Virus record (IMG/VR): IMGVR_UViG_3300027759_000493
Location: 1-21,466 of that record
Source: a virus
DNA: 21,466 nt
Reading direction: 5' to 3' (one strand)
Positions 1 through 6,746 of the stretch are shown here, piece by piece; the first letter of the stretch is position 1, and each line of letters starts with the position of its first letter. The notes under the pieces are model-generated. The model saw only the letters and a list, made by a program, of their open reading frames with translations. It had not been told where the DNA came from and made no database searches. The position numbers and the translations under genes were made by a program.

Positions 1-431
1 TCAAACACCCGGAAATTACTGAAAACACCGCCGTAGCCAACGCCAAATTCCACCGCTATCGCAGTTGGGAAGGCATCGGCAATAGGCTTGTGTGCGCCAC
101 CGCCGATAAGGCAAATGAAATCTTGCTCTTCAAATCGCTCTGCTATCTCTCGGATAGCGTTGCCATTGAAGGTTTGCCAGTGTGGCAGGGATGTATCAAA
201 TGAAACGCTTGTGTAGTGATTAGATCCTTGGGCTTGCGCTCGCATCTCTTCAGATATGCAGGTGATTAGCTCATCCTCGACACCTTCAGATTGCTCACCG
301 GCATACAAATAAACAGTATGGCCTTGAGCCTTCATCATTATTACAAAACGGCGTACCTTTTCAGTAAAGGCACATCCTGCATACTCTTTTGTTACTTGAG
401 TATGAGGCAAAGCTACAATGTGAAACCGCAT
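1..431 (-). CDS. Glycosyltransferase-like protein, 3' part cut by window edge
   Basis: The frame is open from ATG at 431 to the window edge, so about 143 residues of the N-terminus are visible and the stop lies outside. The start is well supported: GGGGGAAT lies directly upstream of the ATG, the same leader as at 8299. The protein opens MRFHIVALPHTQVTKEY, followed by a helix and GHTVYLYAGE, and later has CLIGGGAHKPIADAFP and VEFGVGYGGVF. This beta-alpha-beta start resembles GT-B-fold glycosyltransferases that I recall from phages and giant viruses. No catalytic residue can be assigned from the visible part. It is the last gene of the fibre cassette, so a role in glycosylating virion fibres or host surface is plausible but inferred. 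The family call is from memory of similar sequences and is moderate. Confidence 0.6.
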   Translation of the reverse strand, partial: MRFHIVALPHTQVTKEYAGCAFTEKVRRFVIMMKAQGHTVYLYAGEQSEGVEDELITCISEEMRAQAQGSNHYTSVSFDTSLPHWQTFNGNAIREIAERFEEQDFICLIGGGAHKPIADAFPTAIAVEFGVGYGGVFSNFRVF

Positions 432-451
432 TATTCCCCCTGGTTAGTGCG

Positions 452-793
452 TTATTCGGTAGGTAACTCTACCCAAGCAAGTGTTGCTTCATCCCAAGTA
501 TAAAATTTGCCATCTTCAGGCTTTGGTGTAGGTGCTTCCCAAAGGTATGAATCAGCGTTTAATGTCCAAGATTCAAAAGGCTTTGGTGCTGCAAATCCTA
601 CGCCATCAAATGTGTAGCCAATTCCTGCATAATTCTTATGGATAGGCATTTTACCGCCTGAGTGGACTCCACCAAAAGTGTTGTATGAAGTTTGAATCCA
701 CTCGCCACCTAGGTTTTGCTCACACCAATCCGGCCCATCGGCAACAATAACCTGAGTTACCACGCCATTTTCAACTTTTGCATAATGAGCCAT
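452..793 (-). CDS. Conserved phage protein of the 'MAHYAKV' family, fibre cassette
   Basis: This 113-residue protein opens MAHYAKVENGVVTQVIVAD and contains GGEWIQTSYN, YAGIGYTFD, FESWTLN and YLWEAPTP. This set of motifs occurs in small proteins encoded beside structural genes in many cyanophages and freshwater phages. Their function is not established to my knowledge, but location suggests a tail fibre accessory or minor virion role. The aromatic-rich repeated segments (W-x-L/Q followed by a short beta strand) suggest a compact beta-rich fold. The start codon abuts the upstream stop (TAAATG), and AAGGAAC just upstream is a usable ribosome site lying inside the end of the preceding gene, so the two are probably coupled. 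Coding status is confident; function is open. Confidence 0.8.
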   Translation of the reverse strand: MAHYAKVENGVVTQVIVADGPDWCEQNLGGEWIQTSYNTFGGVHSGGKMPIHKNYAGIGYTFDGVGFAAPKPFESWTLNADSYLWEAPTPKPEDGKFYTWDEATLAWVELPTE

Positions 794-994
794 TTACTGT
801 TCCTTTTCTCCATAAAGTGTTATTGCGTTCAATAGTTCAACCTCACGCTTTGTAACTATTCCGCCTTTTTCATCAAGCTGAGTTTTAGCAGTTGCTTCAT
901 CATCTGCAATGATATGAACCAACATTTTTACTTCAAAAGAAAAGCATTGTGTTGCTTTTTCCTCTTTGATTTTTGTTACATTTTCTTTAGTCAT
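794..994 (-). CDS. Hypothetical small protein, 66 aa
   Basis: I do not recognise this protein. It is 66 residues, Lys- and Glu-rich at both ends (start MTKENVTKIKEEKATQ), with a central FEVKMLVHIIADDEATAK strand-helix pattern and a helical C-terminal half. There is no signal peptide and no clear membrane segment. A strong ribosome site (GGGGGAAAA before the ATG) marks the start, and the stop abuts the next start (TAAATG). The strand-turn-helix pattern is like that of small phage proteins of the form 'V.v.aeDeeeAk.ql', but this is only a resemblance. Position between the glycine-rich fibre and the MAHYAKV protein suggests a fibre accessory or an unrelated small host-directed protein. Confidence 0.7.
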   Translation of the reverse strand: MTKENVTKIKEEKATQCFSFEVKMLVHIIADDEATAKTQLDEKGGIVTKREVELLNAITLYGEKEQ

Positions 995-1006
995 TTTTCC
1001 CCCTAG

Positions 1007-2764
1007 TTAGACTGCATATCGAATGATAACAATTCCTGATCCACCTGCACCGCCGTTACCGCCAGCAGGACCACCGCCACCGCCACCGGAACCAGTATTT
1101 GCAACCGCATCAGTGCCATTAAGATTAACGCCATTTTTTCCACCAGTACCACCACCGCCAACACCACCGATTGCTTGCGCTGCATCGTACGCACCGCCCG
1201 CACCGCCACCAGCGTAATAACCATTCACGCCTGTACCTGTAGCAAGTGAAAATGTAGTTAATAACAATCCTGCTCCACCAGCACCAGCACCAGATGTTGA
1301 TCCATTAACTCCAACTGCGCCTGCACCACCACCGCCACCGGCTGAAGCAAATGTTCCGCTTGAACCTGAACCACCACCACCATTATATCCTTGAACTGGG
1401 GATGCAGTTCGAGAACCACCGCCACCTGAAGGTGTGCGACCAGCGCCACCACCAGAACCACCTGAACCACCGCTTACATCATAATAACCACCATAACCGC
1501 CACCAGTGCTAGTTATGGTTGTGATGCCAGCGCCTGCAATTGAAGAGTTTATTCCAGGATTTCCATTTGAAGAATCATTTGGTTGAGCTGCGCCACCTGC
1601 ACCAACTGTAATTGTGTATGTAGTTCCTGAATTAAGTGAAATTGCAGATTCAAGTGTTCCATTTCCACCTGTTGCAGTTACAGTTGATCGCAAACCACCG
1701 GCACCGCCACCGCCTGCCATATCTCCACCACCGCCACCGCCACCTGCAATGAGAAGATAATCACAAGTAATTGATTGTGTTGGAATGAAATCTCCAGATG
1801 CAAGAAATGTGTGATACCAATAAGTTCCATCAGTTGTGAGTGTTCCACCAGTTGCCTTGGCTGCTGCTACTGCCCCTGTGTAAAAAATTCTTGAAGATGT
1901 GAAAGTGTGATAAGTATATCCACCTGATTCTACAATAGTGCCACCTTGTGCTTTTTGTGAGCCTAAGTATCGAGCTATAACAATACCTGATCCACCACTG
2001 CCACCACCACCATCTGCATTACCGCCACCGCCGCCTGAACCAGTATTTGTTACACCGGCAACACCAGCACTTGGACCACCACCAGCAACACTGCCGCCAT
2101 TTCCACCACCACCTGAACCACCAGTTCCTGGTTGAGAACTACCATTTCTATCAGTACCACCGCCACCACCACCAGCATAAAAACTAGAAACACCGGTTGA
2201 AGTTGCACTTGCAAAAGTTGAATATGCGTTTGTTCCAGCACCGCCATTGCCTGATTTCAAAGATGATGCGTTTGTTCCAGCAGAACCGGCACCGCCACCG
2301 CCACCAGATGGGCGGTTTGTATTGCCTACATCAAGATTGTAACCAAAACCACCTGCATTACCTTGCCCCGATGTAGGTGAGCCACCTGTGTTGGTTTTAG
2401 AGTTAGAACCACCACCACCACCACCTGAACCGCCATTCGCGCCATTGGCATCACCAAAACCAGTACCATAACCACCACCAACGGCTGCAGTTAATGAAAT
2501 TCCAGTTCCTGTAATACTTGAATTGCTGCCTTGTTGAGCTGAAGTTGATGAGCCACCATCTCGACCAGGCCCACCAGCACCAATAGTTACAGTAAAGGCA
2601 GTCGCTGCTGGCATTACAACTGATGCAGTGTAAACAAGACCACCAGCACCACCGCCACCGCCAACTGAAGCACCACCAGCGCCACCGCCGGCAATTACAA
2701 GTGTATCAACAAGAATATTTAAGTTGCCCGATATTCCTGATGCAATAACTCCAAGAATAGGCAT
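1007..2764 (-). CDS. Glycine-rich tail fibre / adhesin, two tandem modules
   Basis: This 585-residue protein begins MPILGVIASGISG, a start I associate with phage and environmental tail-fibre proteins. Two homologous modules follow, roughly residues 18-266 and 333-585. Each opens with a (D/C)xLxIAGGGxGG strand, passes through tracts of up to five consecutive glycines, a TVTIGAGG or TITVGAGG strand, and ends GSGGSGIVIxRY. Between them is a 65-residue linker that itself repeats a GGT...YxYHTF...F unit twice. Long glycine runs separated by short beta segments recall the polyglycine-II bundles of the T-even gp38-type adhesins, which bind receptors; that parallel is structural inference. It starts 1 nt after the preceding fibre gene, with GGGGGATG about 10 nt upstream of the ATG. 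It is likely the receptor-binding end of the fibre cassette. Confidence 0.85.
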   Translation of the reverse strand: MPILGVIASGISGNLNILVDTLVIAGGGAGGASVGGGGGAGGLVYTASVVMPAATAFTVTIGAGGPGRDGGSSTSAQQGSNSSITGTGISLTAAVGGGYGTGFGDANGANGGSGGGGGGSNSKTNTGGSPTSGQGNAGGFGYNLDVGNTNRPSGGGGGAGSAGTNASSLKSGNGGAGTNAYSTFASATSTGVSSFYAGGGGGGTDRNGSSQPGTGGSGGGGNGGSVAGGGPSAGVAGVTNTGSGGGGGNADGGGGSGGSGIVIARYLGSQKAQGGTIVESGGYTYHTFTSSRIFYTGAVAAAKATGGTLTTDGTYWYHTFLASGDFIPTQSITCDYLLIAGGGGGGGDMAGGGGAGGLRSTVTATGGNGTLESAISLNSGTTYTITVGAGGAAQPNDSSNGNPGINSSIAGAGITTITSTGGGYGGYYDVSGGSGGSGGGAGRTPSGGGGSRTASPVQGYNGGGGSGSSGTFASAGGGGGAGAVGVNGSTSGAGAGGAGLLLTTFSLATGTGVNGYYAGGGAGGAYDAAQAIGGVGGGGTGGKNGVNLNGTDAVANTGSGGGGGGPAGGNGGAGGSGIVIIRYAV

Positions 2765-2765
2765 A

Positions 2766-3329
2766 TTAGGCTACATCCCCCGTTGCATACCAGGTATCTG
2801 TTCCGGCTTTAATCAAAGTCATTACCGAGTAACGCGCTCTAGTTTTTGGTGTAGCAGCAGTAGCACCTGTTGATAATACAGTTACACCGCCTGCGCCCTG
2901 AACTGTTACTTGGCCAACACCAATTTGGATAAGGTTTACAAGTGAACCTGTTGGAAATGCCACGCTTGAATTAAGTGGAATTGTATAAGTTTGAGCTGAA
3001 GCATTAGATGCAGTAACTAAATCATCTCGATCTGTTAAAACAAAAGTATATGTTGTGCCTGTTTGGGCATTTACGGCTTCAACGCCACCTGCACCTGAAG
3101 GACCAGTTGGGCCTGAAGGACCAGTTGCACCAATAGGACCTGTAGGACCAGTTGCACCAGGTGAACCTGCAGTGTAGGCATAAGCCAAAGAGTTCCAGGC
3201 AGTAGCACCATCGCCAATTTTATACTTACTGGTGTTTGTTTCAAGCCCAATTTCACCAGCCGCAAGTGTTGGGTTGTTGCTTGTCCAGTTTGCTGCAGTA
3301 TCGCGGCGGTTTTGTAGTCTTGAAGTCAT
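2766..3329 (-). CDS. Short tail fibre protein with Mtd-N-like head and collagen-like stretch
   Basis: This 187-residue protein has three parts. Residues 1-52 (RRDTAANWTSNNPTLAAGE, then a KIGDGATAWNSL motif) match the N-terminal attachment domain seen in many phage fibres and in the Bordetella phage Mtd N-terminus, where it contacts the virion or trimerises. Residues 55-80 are Gly-x-y triplets ([18 protein letters not shown]). The rest is beta-rich (TYTIPLNSSVAFPTG, a VNLIQIGVGQVTVQ strand, a final TWYATGD) and fits a common fibre C-terminal domain used for trimerisation or binding. AAGG about 5 nt before the ATG supports the start. It lies between the large collagen-like fibre and the glycine-rich fibre, so the three probably act together or as alternatives at the tail tip. 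Confidence 0.85.
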   Translation of the reverse strand: MTSRLQNRRDTAANWTSNNPTLAAGEIGLETNTSKYKIGDGATAWNSLAYAYTAGSPGATGPTGPIGATGPSGPTGPSGAGGVEAVNAQTGTTYTFVLTDRDDLVTASNASAQTYTIPLNSSVAFPTGSLVNLIQIGVGQVTVQGAGGVTVLSTGATAATPKTRARYSVMTLIKAGTDTWYATGDVA

Positions 3330-3348
3330 TTTTTACCTTTTCTGATCA

Positions 3349-5274
3349 CTAGAAAGAAACTGATGCTCCACCGGCATCAATAGTATAAGTCCAACTTGAA
3401 GTTGATGAAGTTCCTGAATCGTAAATTACATCGGGGTTAATCGTTGCAGGGCCACCATCAAGATAATCAACAATGTACGCTGCTGCATCTTGGCCGGCAG
3501 GGCCTGTTGCACCTGTTGGACCAGTTGAACCTACAGGGCCAGTTGATCCTGTTGCTCCAACGGGTCCAGTTGAACCAGTTGCACCGATAGGACCAGTAAC
3601 ACCTGCAGGGCCTGAAGCACCGGTTGGGCCAACAATATTTTCACCGGCAGGCCATACACCTGCAGCTTTTGGACCAAATATTTTATCTGAAGTGGTGTTG
3701 ATGTAAAAATCACCATCAACACCTTCAGTTGTTGGATCAACTGTTCCATTAAGAATAGTTTTTCCAGCAATACCGCTAGGGCCAGTGGCACCTGTAGCAC
3801 CAATTGGACCAGTTGCACCGGCAGGGCCAGTAGCACCGATAGGACCAGTTGTACCTATTGCACCGGTTGCACCAACTGCACCAGTTGCACCAACAGGGCC
3901 AGTAACACCAACATCACCCTGGATGCCTTGGATTCCTTGCGGGCCAGTGGCACCGATAGGGCCAGTTGCACCTGATGCACCAACGGGGCCAGTTGCACCC
4001 GCAACGCCTGCAGGACCTGTAGCACCGCTTGCGCCAACAGATCCGGTTGCACCAACTGCACCGGTAGCACCGGCAGGACCTGTTGCACCAACAGGACCAG
4101 TAGCACCAACAGGACCAGTAGCACCTGCAGGACCCGGAACAATTGAATTAGCGCCTGAAGCACCGGTTGCACCAATTGGACCAGTTGGACCAGTAACACC
4201 TGTAGGACCTACAGGGCCAGTAGCACCTGTAGCGCCACTTGGGCCAACTGCTCCACTTGAAACAATTGCAAGGAATACTTCGTGATTGTTTGCAAAACCT
4301 GTTGTTCCTGTTCCACTTGATGTTAAAAGTGTTACTGGAAGTTGATCATATCCAGTTTGCTCAATTAATGAACTTGCAATTGTCCATTTTTGATAATTAG
4401 CAGAAACATTTGCATCTTGAATAATAATAACATCATCAGGTTGAAGCAAATGAAGAAAAATATTAATATCATTGCCATTAAAATCAAGATGGCTAACATT
4501 AAGTTGGGTAGCACTTGTTTGCGTAGCATTGTTGTAAATAATAAAGCCATTGCCAGGGTTGCCAGTTGTGGCAGATGTTTTGATTTTGTAATTGTAAAAG
4601 CTAGTTGATTGGCCTTGTGGACCTGTAGCACCTGTAGCACCGATAGGACCAGTTGAACCTGTAGCACCAATTGGACCTGTAGGGCCAGTAACACCGATTG
4701 GGCCAGTTACACCTGTTGGGCCAGGAACAAATGAATCTGCACCTGTTGGGCCAGTGGCTCCAACGGGGCCTGTTGCACCAACAACGCCTTGAATTCCTTG
4801 TGGACCTGTAGCACCAACTGGGCCTGTTGCTCCAACTGGGCCTGTAATGCCGATAGGACCAGTAACGCCGATAGGACCAGTTACCCCTACTGCGCCGGTT
4901 GCACCAACAGGGCCAGTGGCACCGATTGGACCAGTTACGCCAACTTCACCCTGGATGCCCTGAATTCCTTGAATTCCTTGCGGTCCAGTTGATCCTGTAG
5001 GACCAGTTAGGCCGATTGGACCAGTAACACCGATAGGGCCAGTTACGCCTGTTGCTCCAATTGGGCCTGTTGCACCTACGGGGCCAGTAACGCCAATAGG
5101 GCCAGTTACGCCTGTTTGTCCAATTGGACCTGTAGCACCAACCGGACCTGTAGGGCCAGTAGCGCCAATAGCACCTTGAGGGCCTTGAAGATTGGAAATA
5201 ATTACCTCGGCAGTTGAGGCAATTTCTGCAATTACATCAGTTGTGCTTGAGGATACATAGACTATTGAACTCAT
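3349..5274 (-). CDS. Large collagen-like tail fibre protein
   Basis: This 641-residue protein has a short non-collagen N-terminus (about 30 residues, start [15 protein letters not shown]), then three Gly-x-y blocks: roughly residues 31-220, 340-500 and 545-595. They are separated by a globular insert of about 120 residues (221-338, with the strands [19 protein letters not shown] and LPVTLLTSS) and a smaller one ([20 protein letters not shown]). The C-terminus (about 596-641) is a small beta domain. Triplets are dominated by [12 protein letters not shown] and GVT, so Thr is very frequent; a [13 protein letters not shown] element recurs. Collagen-like blocks in phage fibres form triple-helical stalks. 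Its start overlaps the upstream stop (ATGA) and AGAGG lies 7-8 nt before. Assembly as a homotrimeric fibre is inferred from the family. Confidence 0.92.
   Translation of the reverse strand: MSSIVYVSSSTTDVIAEIASTAEVIISNLQGPQGAIGATGPTGPVGATGPIGQTGVTGPIGVTGPVGATGPIGATGVTGPIGVTGPIGLTGPTGSTGPQGIQGIQGIQGEVGVTGPIGATGPVGATGAVGVTGPIGVTGPIGITGPVGATGPVGATGPQGIQGVVGATGPVGATGPTGADSFVPGPTGVTGPIGVTGPTGPIGATGSTGPIGATGATGPQGQSTSFYNYKIKTSATTGNPGNGFIIYNNATQTSATQLNVSHLDFNGNDINIFLHLLQPDDVIIIQDANVSANYQKWTIASSLIEQTGYDQLPVTLLTSSGTGTTGFANNHEVFLAIVSSGAVGPSGATGATGPVGPTGVTGPTGPIGATGASGANSIVPGPAGATGPVGATGPVGATGPAGATGAVGATGSVGASGATGPAGVAGATGPVGASGATGPIGATGPQGIQGIQGDVGVTGPVGATGAVGATGAIGTTGPIGATGPAGATGPIGATGATGPSGIAGKTILNGTVDPTTEGVDGDFYINTTSDKIFGPKAAGVWPAGENIVGPTGASGPAGVTGPIGATGSTGPVGATGSTGPVGSTGPTGATGPAGQDAAAYIVDYLDGGPATINPDVIYDSGTSSTSSWTYTIDAGGASVSF
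4613..5187 (-). repeat. Collagen triplet block 1 (Gly-x-y coding repeat)
   Basis: This is the longest of the collagen-like blocks, an array of 9-nt units that code for Gly-x-y with strong preference for Thr at the third position. The units are near-identical at DNA level (complements of GGACCAGT and GGGCCAGT recur throughout), so slippage or recombination between copies could change stalk length. Boundaries are approximate, set where the triplet pattern stops. Confidence 0.75.
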
Positions 5275-5618
5275 CGAGTTACCTCTGGGCTAATAAGTAG
5301 CTCACCCTGCACTAAACGGGTTACTGTTGCATTTGAGGCAATCAGTTCAAGATCATATACATAGGTTCCGGCAGGCAAAATTGTTGTTTGTGCTGCAGTC
5401 TGATTAAGGCTAATTGTGCCTGCAGCACCGCCAAGAGTAATTCCACCATTGCTTGTTGTAAGCGAAAGGATTACTTCAGTATCTTCAACATCAACGCGAG
5501 CCGAAAGGCGAGCAGTATAACCAGTTAAGTTAACTAGGGTGTTATTGATTTTCCAAGTTAAGAGAAGATTGAAGGTTGCCCCTTGTTCAATCGTAAAATC
5601 TAAAGTACCTGCCGCCAT
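5271..5618 (-). CDS. Small beta-rich adaptor-like protein upstream of fibres
   Basis: This 115-residue protein reads [18 protein letters not shown], then [11 protein letters not shown], a Thr-rich middle, and a terminal [27 protein letters not shown] recognise the pattern IEQGATF...LTGYTA...GTYVYDLEL...G...VSPEVT from small phage proteins coded directly before tail fibre genes. It resembles the N-terminal Ig-like region of BppU-type baseplate adaptor proteins, so attachment of fibres to the tail tip is likely but not proven. A good ribosome site (GGGAG about 7 nt before the ATG) supports the start. Its last codons overlap the collagen-like fibre start as ATGA, a coupling that fits an adaptor made together with the fibre it holds. 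Confidence 0.8.
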   Translation of the reverse strand: MAAGTLDFTIEQGATFNLLLTWKINNTLVNLTGYTARLSARVDVEDTEVILSLTTSNGGITLGGAAGTISLNQTAAQTTILPAGTYVYDLELIASNATVTRLVQGELLISPEVTR

Positions 5619-5646
5619 TATGTTGCTCCCAAAGGGTTAGATGGAT

Positions 5647-6159
5647 TTAATCTTTGAACTTGGGCTTGCCAAATCCTACTATATAAACTGGAATTGATTT
5701 TTTAAGTTTGCCGCCGTTTTTGGCCTTATAGGCTCTTTGCTTTTGGCAGACTTGGCCACCATTGCGCTGATCACCCTTTTTATCAGGGCTTGTATTGCCT
5801 TCAATAACCCAAACAATTCCCTTATCGTAATCAACGCGGGCAACAATCCCGATATGGCTGATCCGGTCTAATGAATCTGCCGGGAAATCAAAAAAGGCTA
5901 AATCCCCAACTTCAGGAACGGCTACTTCAGCTTTTTGAAAACGGCCTTGTTTTTCAAACGCCTTTGCCCCATTGAATGTTGAAACGCAGTTAGGTATTTT
6001 TAGCCCTACTTGATCTGCACACCAATTAACAAAAGAGCCACACCAGGGTAAGAAATTGGCATTTGTAAACTTGCCATATTTTGTTTCATTATCCTTGGGG
6101 CCTTCAATAGTACCGATTTCAGCCCTAGCGGTAATTACAAACTGATTGCGTTGGCTCAT
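5647..6159 (-). CDS. Endolysin with CHAP domain
   Basis: This 170-residue protein is a stand-alone CHAP (cysteine/histidine amidohydrolase/peptidase) lysin, which cuts peptidoglycan at amide or peptide bonds. The catalytic Cys is C40 in LPWCGSFVNWC, the His is H102 in RISHIGIV, and the third polar residue is E120 or N122 in WVIEGNTS. VGDLAFFDF before the His motif is also typical. The whole length is filled by the catalytic domain, so I see no cell-wall-binding domain and no signal peptide; export would depend on a holin. The start abuts the upstream membrane protein stop (TAAATG). The bond cut cannot be told from sequence. Lack of any spanin-like gene nearby fits a host without an outer membrane. 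Confidence 0.92.
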   Translation of the reverse strand: MSQRNQFVITARAEIGTIEGPKDNETKYGKFTNANFLPWCGSFVNWCADQVGLKIPNCVSTFNGAKAFEKQGRFQKAEVAVPEVGDLAFFDFPADSLDRISHIGIVARVDYDKGIVWVIEGNTSPDKKGDQRNGGQVCQKQRAYKAKNGGKLKKSIPVYIVGFGKPKFKD

Positions 6160-6393
6160 TTACTTTTTCTTTGTTTCCTGAAATGCGCCTTCAATTTCCT
6201 CTTTGCTCAACTTGCCATCTGCAATGTAAGCCTTGGCAAGAGATTCGCCAACCTTAGCCACGGCCAAAAGCCCTGCCATACCTGCAGCAGTTGCTGCGCC
6301 TACGCCAAAGAGTGAACCAGCGCCAATAGTTGCAAGAGCAGATACATAAAATACTGCTGCAAGGCGAATAATGAGTTTTTTAGTTTCTTTCAT
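6160..6393 (-). CDS. Holin-like membrane protein, 77 aa
   Basis: This 77-residue protein has a charged start (MKETKK), a hydrophobic stretch at about residues 8-28 (LIIRLAAVFYVSALATIGAG), a second Ala/Gly-rich stretch at about 31-48 (VGAATAAGMAGLLAVAKVG), and a charged tail ending KKK. Two membrane segments and a charged C-terminus suit a class II-like holin that would release the CHAP lysin coded immediately downstream. The first codons overlap the preceding membrane protein gene by 4 nt (ATGA). Holins lack sequence motifs, so the call rests on topology, size and place. An antiholin partner role is equally possible because a second small membrane protein precedes it. Confidence 0.7.
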   Translation of the reverse strand: MKETKKLIIRLAAVFYVSALATIGAGSLFGVGAATAAGMAGLLAVAKVGESLAKAYIADGKLSKEEIEGAFQETKKK

Positions 6394-6590
6394 TTGTTTC
6401 CCTTTTCTATTAACTTGAGGATTGTTTCAACTTGGGCTTCAAGTCTATTAATGGAATCGCGCATTGAACTGCCTGAATTCGGCTTGAGTTCATAAAGGTA
6501 ATGCTTAACTAGCCATCTTACTGCACCTGCAAATCCAGTTATGATTGCAATGATAGATACTATTAAGCCTGCCCAGTTTGCTGGATTCAT
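6390..6590 (-). CDS. Holin- or antiholin-like membrane protein, 66 aa
   Basis: This 66-residue protein starts MNPANWAGLIVSIIAIITGF; residues 6-25 form one membrane helix. A basic and aromatic segment follows (RWLVKHYLYELK), then a C-terminal helix with heptad spacing (SINRLEAQVETILKLIEK) that is likely a coiled coil. Single-helix proteins with a coiled-coil tail are common in phage lysis cassettes as holins or regulators. It overlaps the second membrane protein by 4 nt, which is followed directly by the lysin, so the three form one unit. A GGGAAACC sequence lies upstream of the ATG, at longer spacing than usual in this window. Which of the two membrane proteins makes the hole cannot be told from sequence. 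Confidence 0.7.
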   Translation of the reverse strand: MNPANWAGLIVSIIAIITGFAGAVRWLVKHYLYELKPNSGSSMRDSINRLEAQVETILKLIEKGNK

Positions 6591-6608
6591 TTGCGCGGTT
6601 TCCCGTTC

Positions 6609-6746
6609 TTAGTTAGTGGTTGATTCTTTATTTTCTAGCTCTTGAAGGCGTGCGGTAAGCATTGCCTTATCAAGTGCTAGTAGGCCAATTTGTTCACGCA
6701 AGGATGCGATTACAAGATTGATATTGAGTTCTGTGTTTTCGTTCAT
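6609..6746 (-). CDS. Coiled-coil miniprotein, 45 aa
   Basis: This gene lies in the gap between the spike and the first membrane protein. It codes for 45 residues, starting MNENTELNINLVIASLREQ and continuing as one amphipathic helix (IGLLALDKAMLTARLQELE) with leucines at heptad spacing, so a short coiled coil is likely. The start is firm: GGGGGGA lies about 5 nt before the ATG, and the ATG overlaps the spike stop as ATGA. Small helical proteins at this place, after the fibre or spike and before the holins, are frequent in phages, but I know no assigned function. It could be a lysis regulator or a spike assembly factor. Confidence 0.75.
   Translation of the reverse strand: MNENTELNINLVIASLREQIGLLALDKAMLTARLQELENKESTTN

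Noticed and set aside
1023-2135. Pro-rich plus-strand frames opposite the glycine-rich fibre
   Set aside because: They are reverse complements of Gly codon runs, with no ribosome site and no gene context on that strand.
3531-4199. Leu/Val/Gln-rich minus-strand frames inside the collagen gene
   Set aside because: Out-of-frame reading of the 9-nt triplet repeat; they look like membrane repeats but are by-products.
3473-4285. Long Pro/Ala-rich frames on the plus strand (for example 3785-4285)
   Set aside because: They are the antisense of Gly-x-y collagen codons; Gly and Pro codons are mutual reverse complements, so a Pro-rich frame is forced.
3480-5190. Possible CRISPR-like or satellite array
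   Set aside because: The repeats are 9-nt coding units in a continuous frame with no spacers of constant size.
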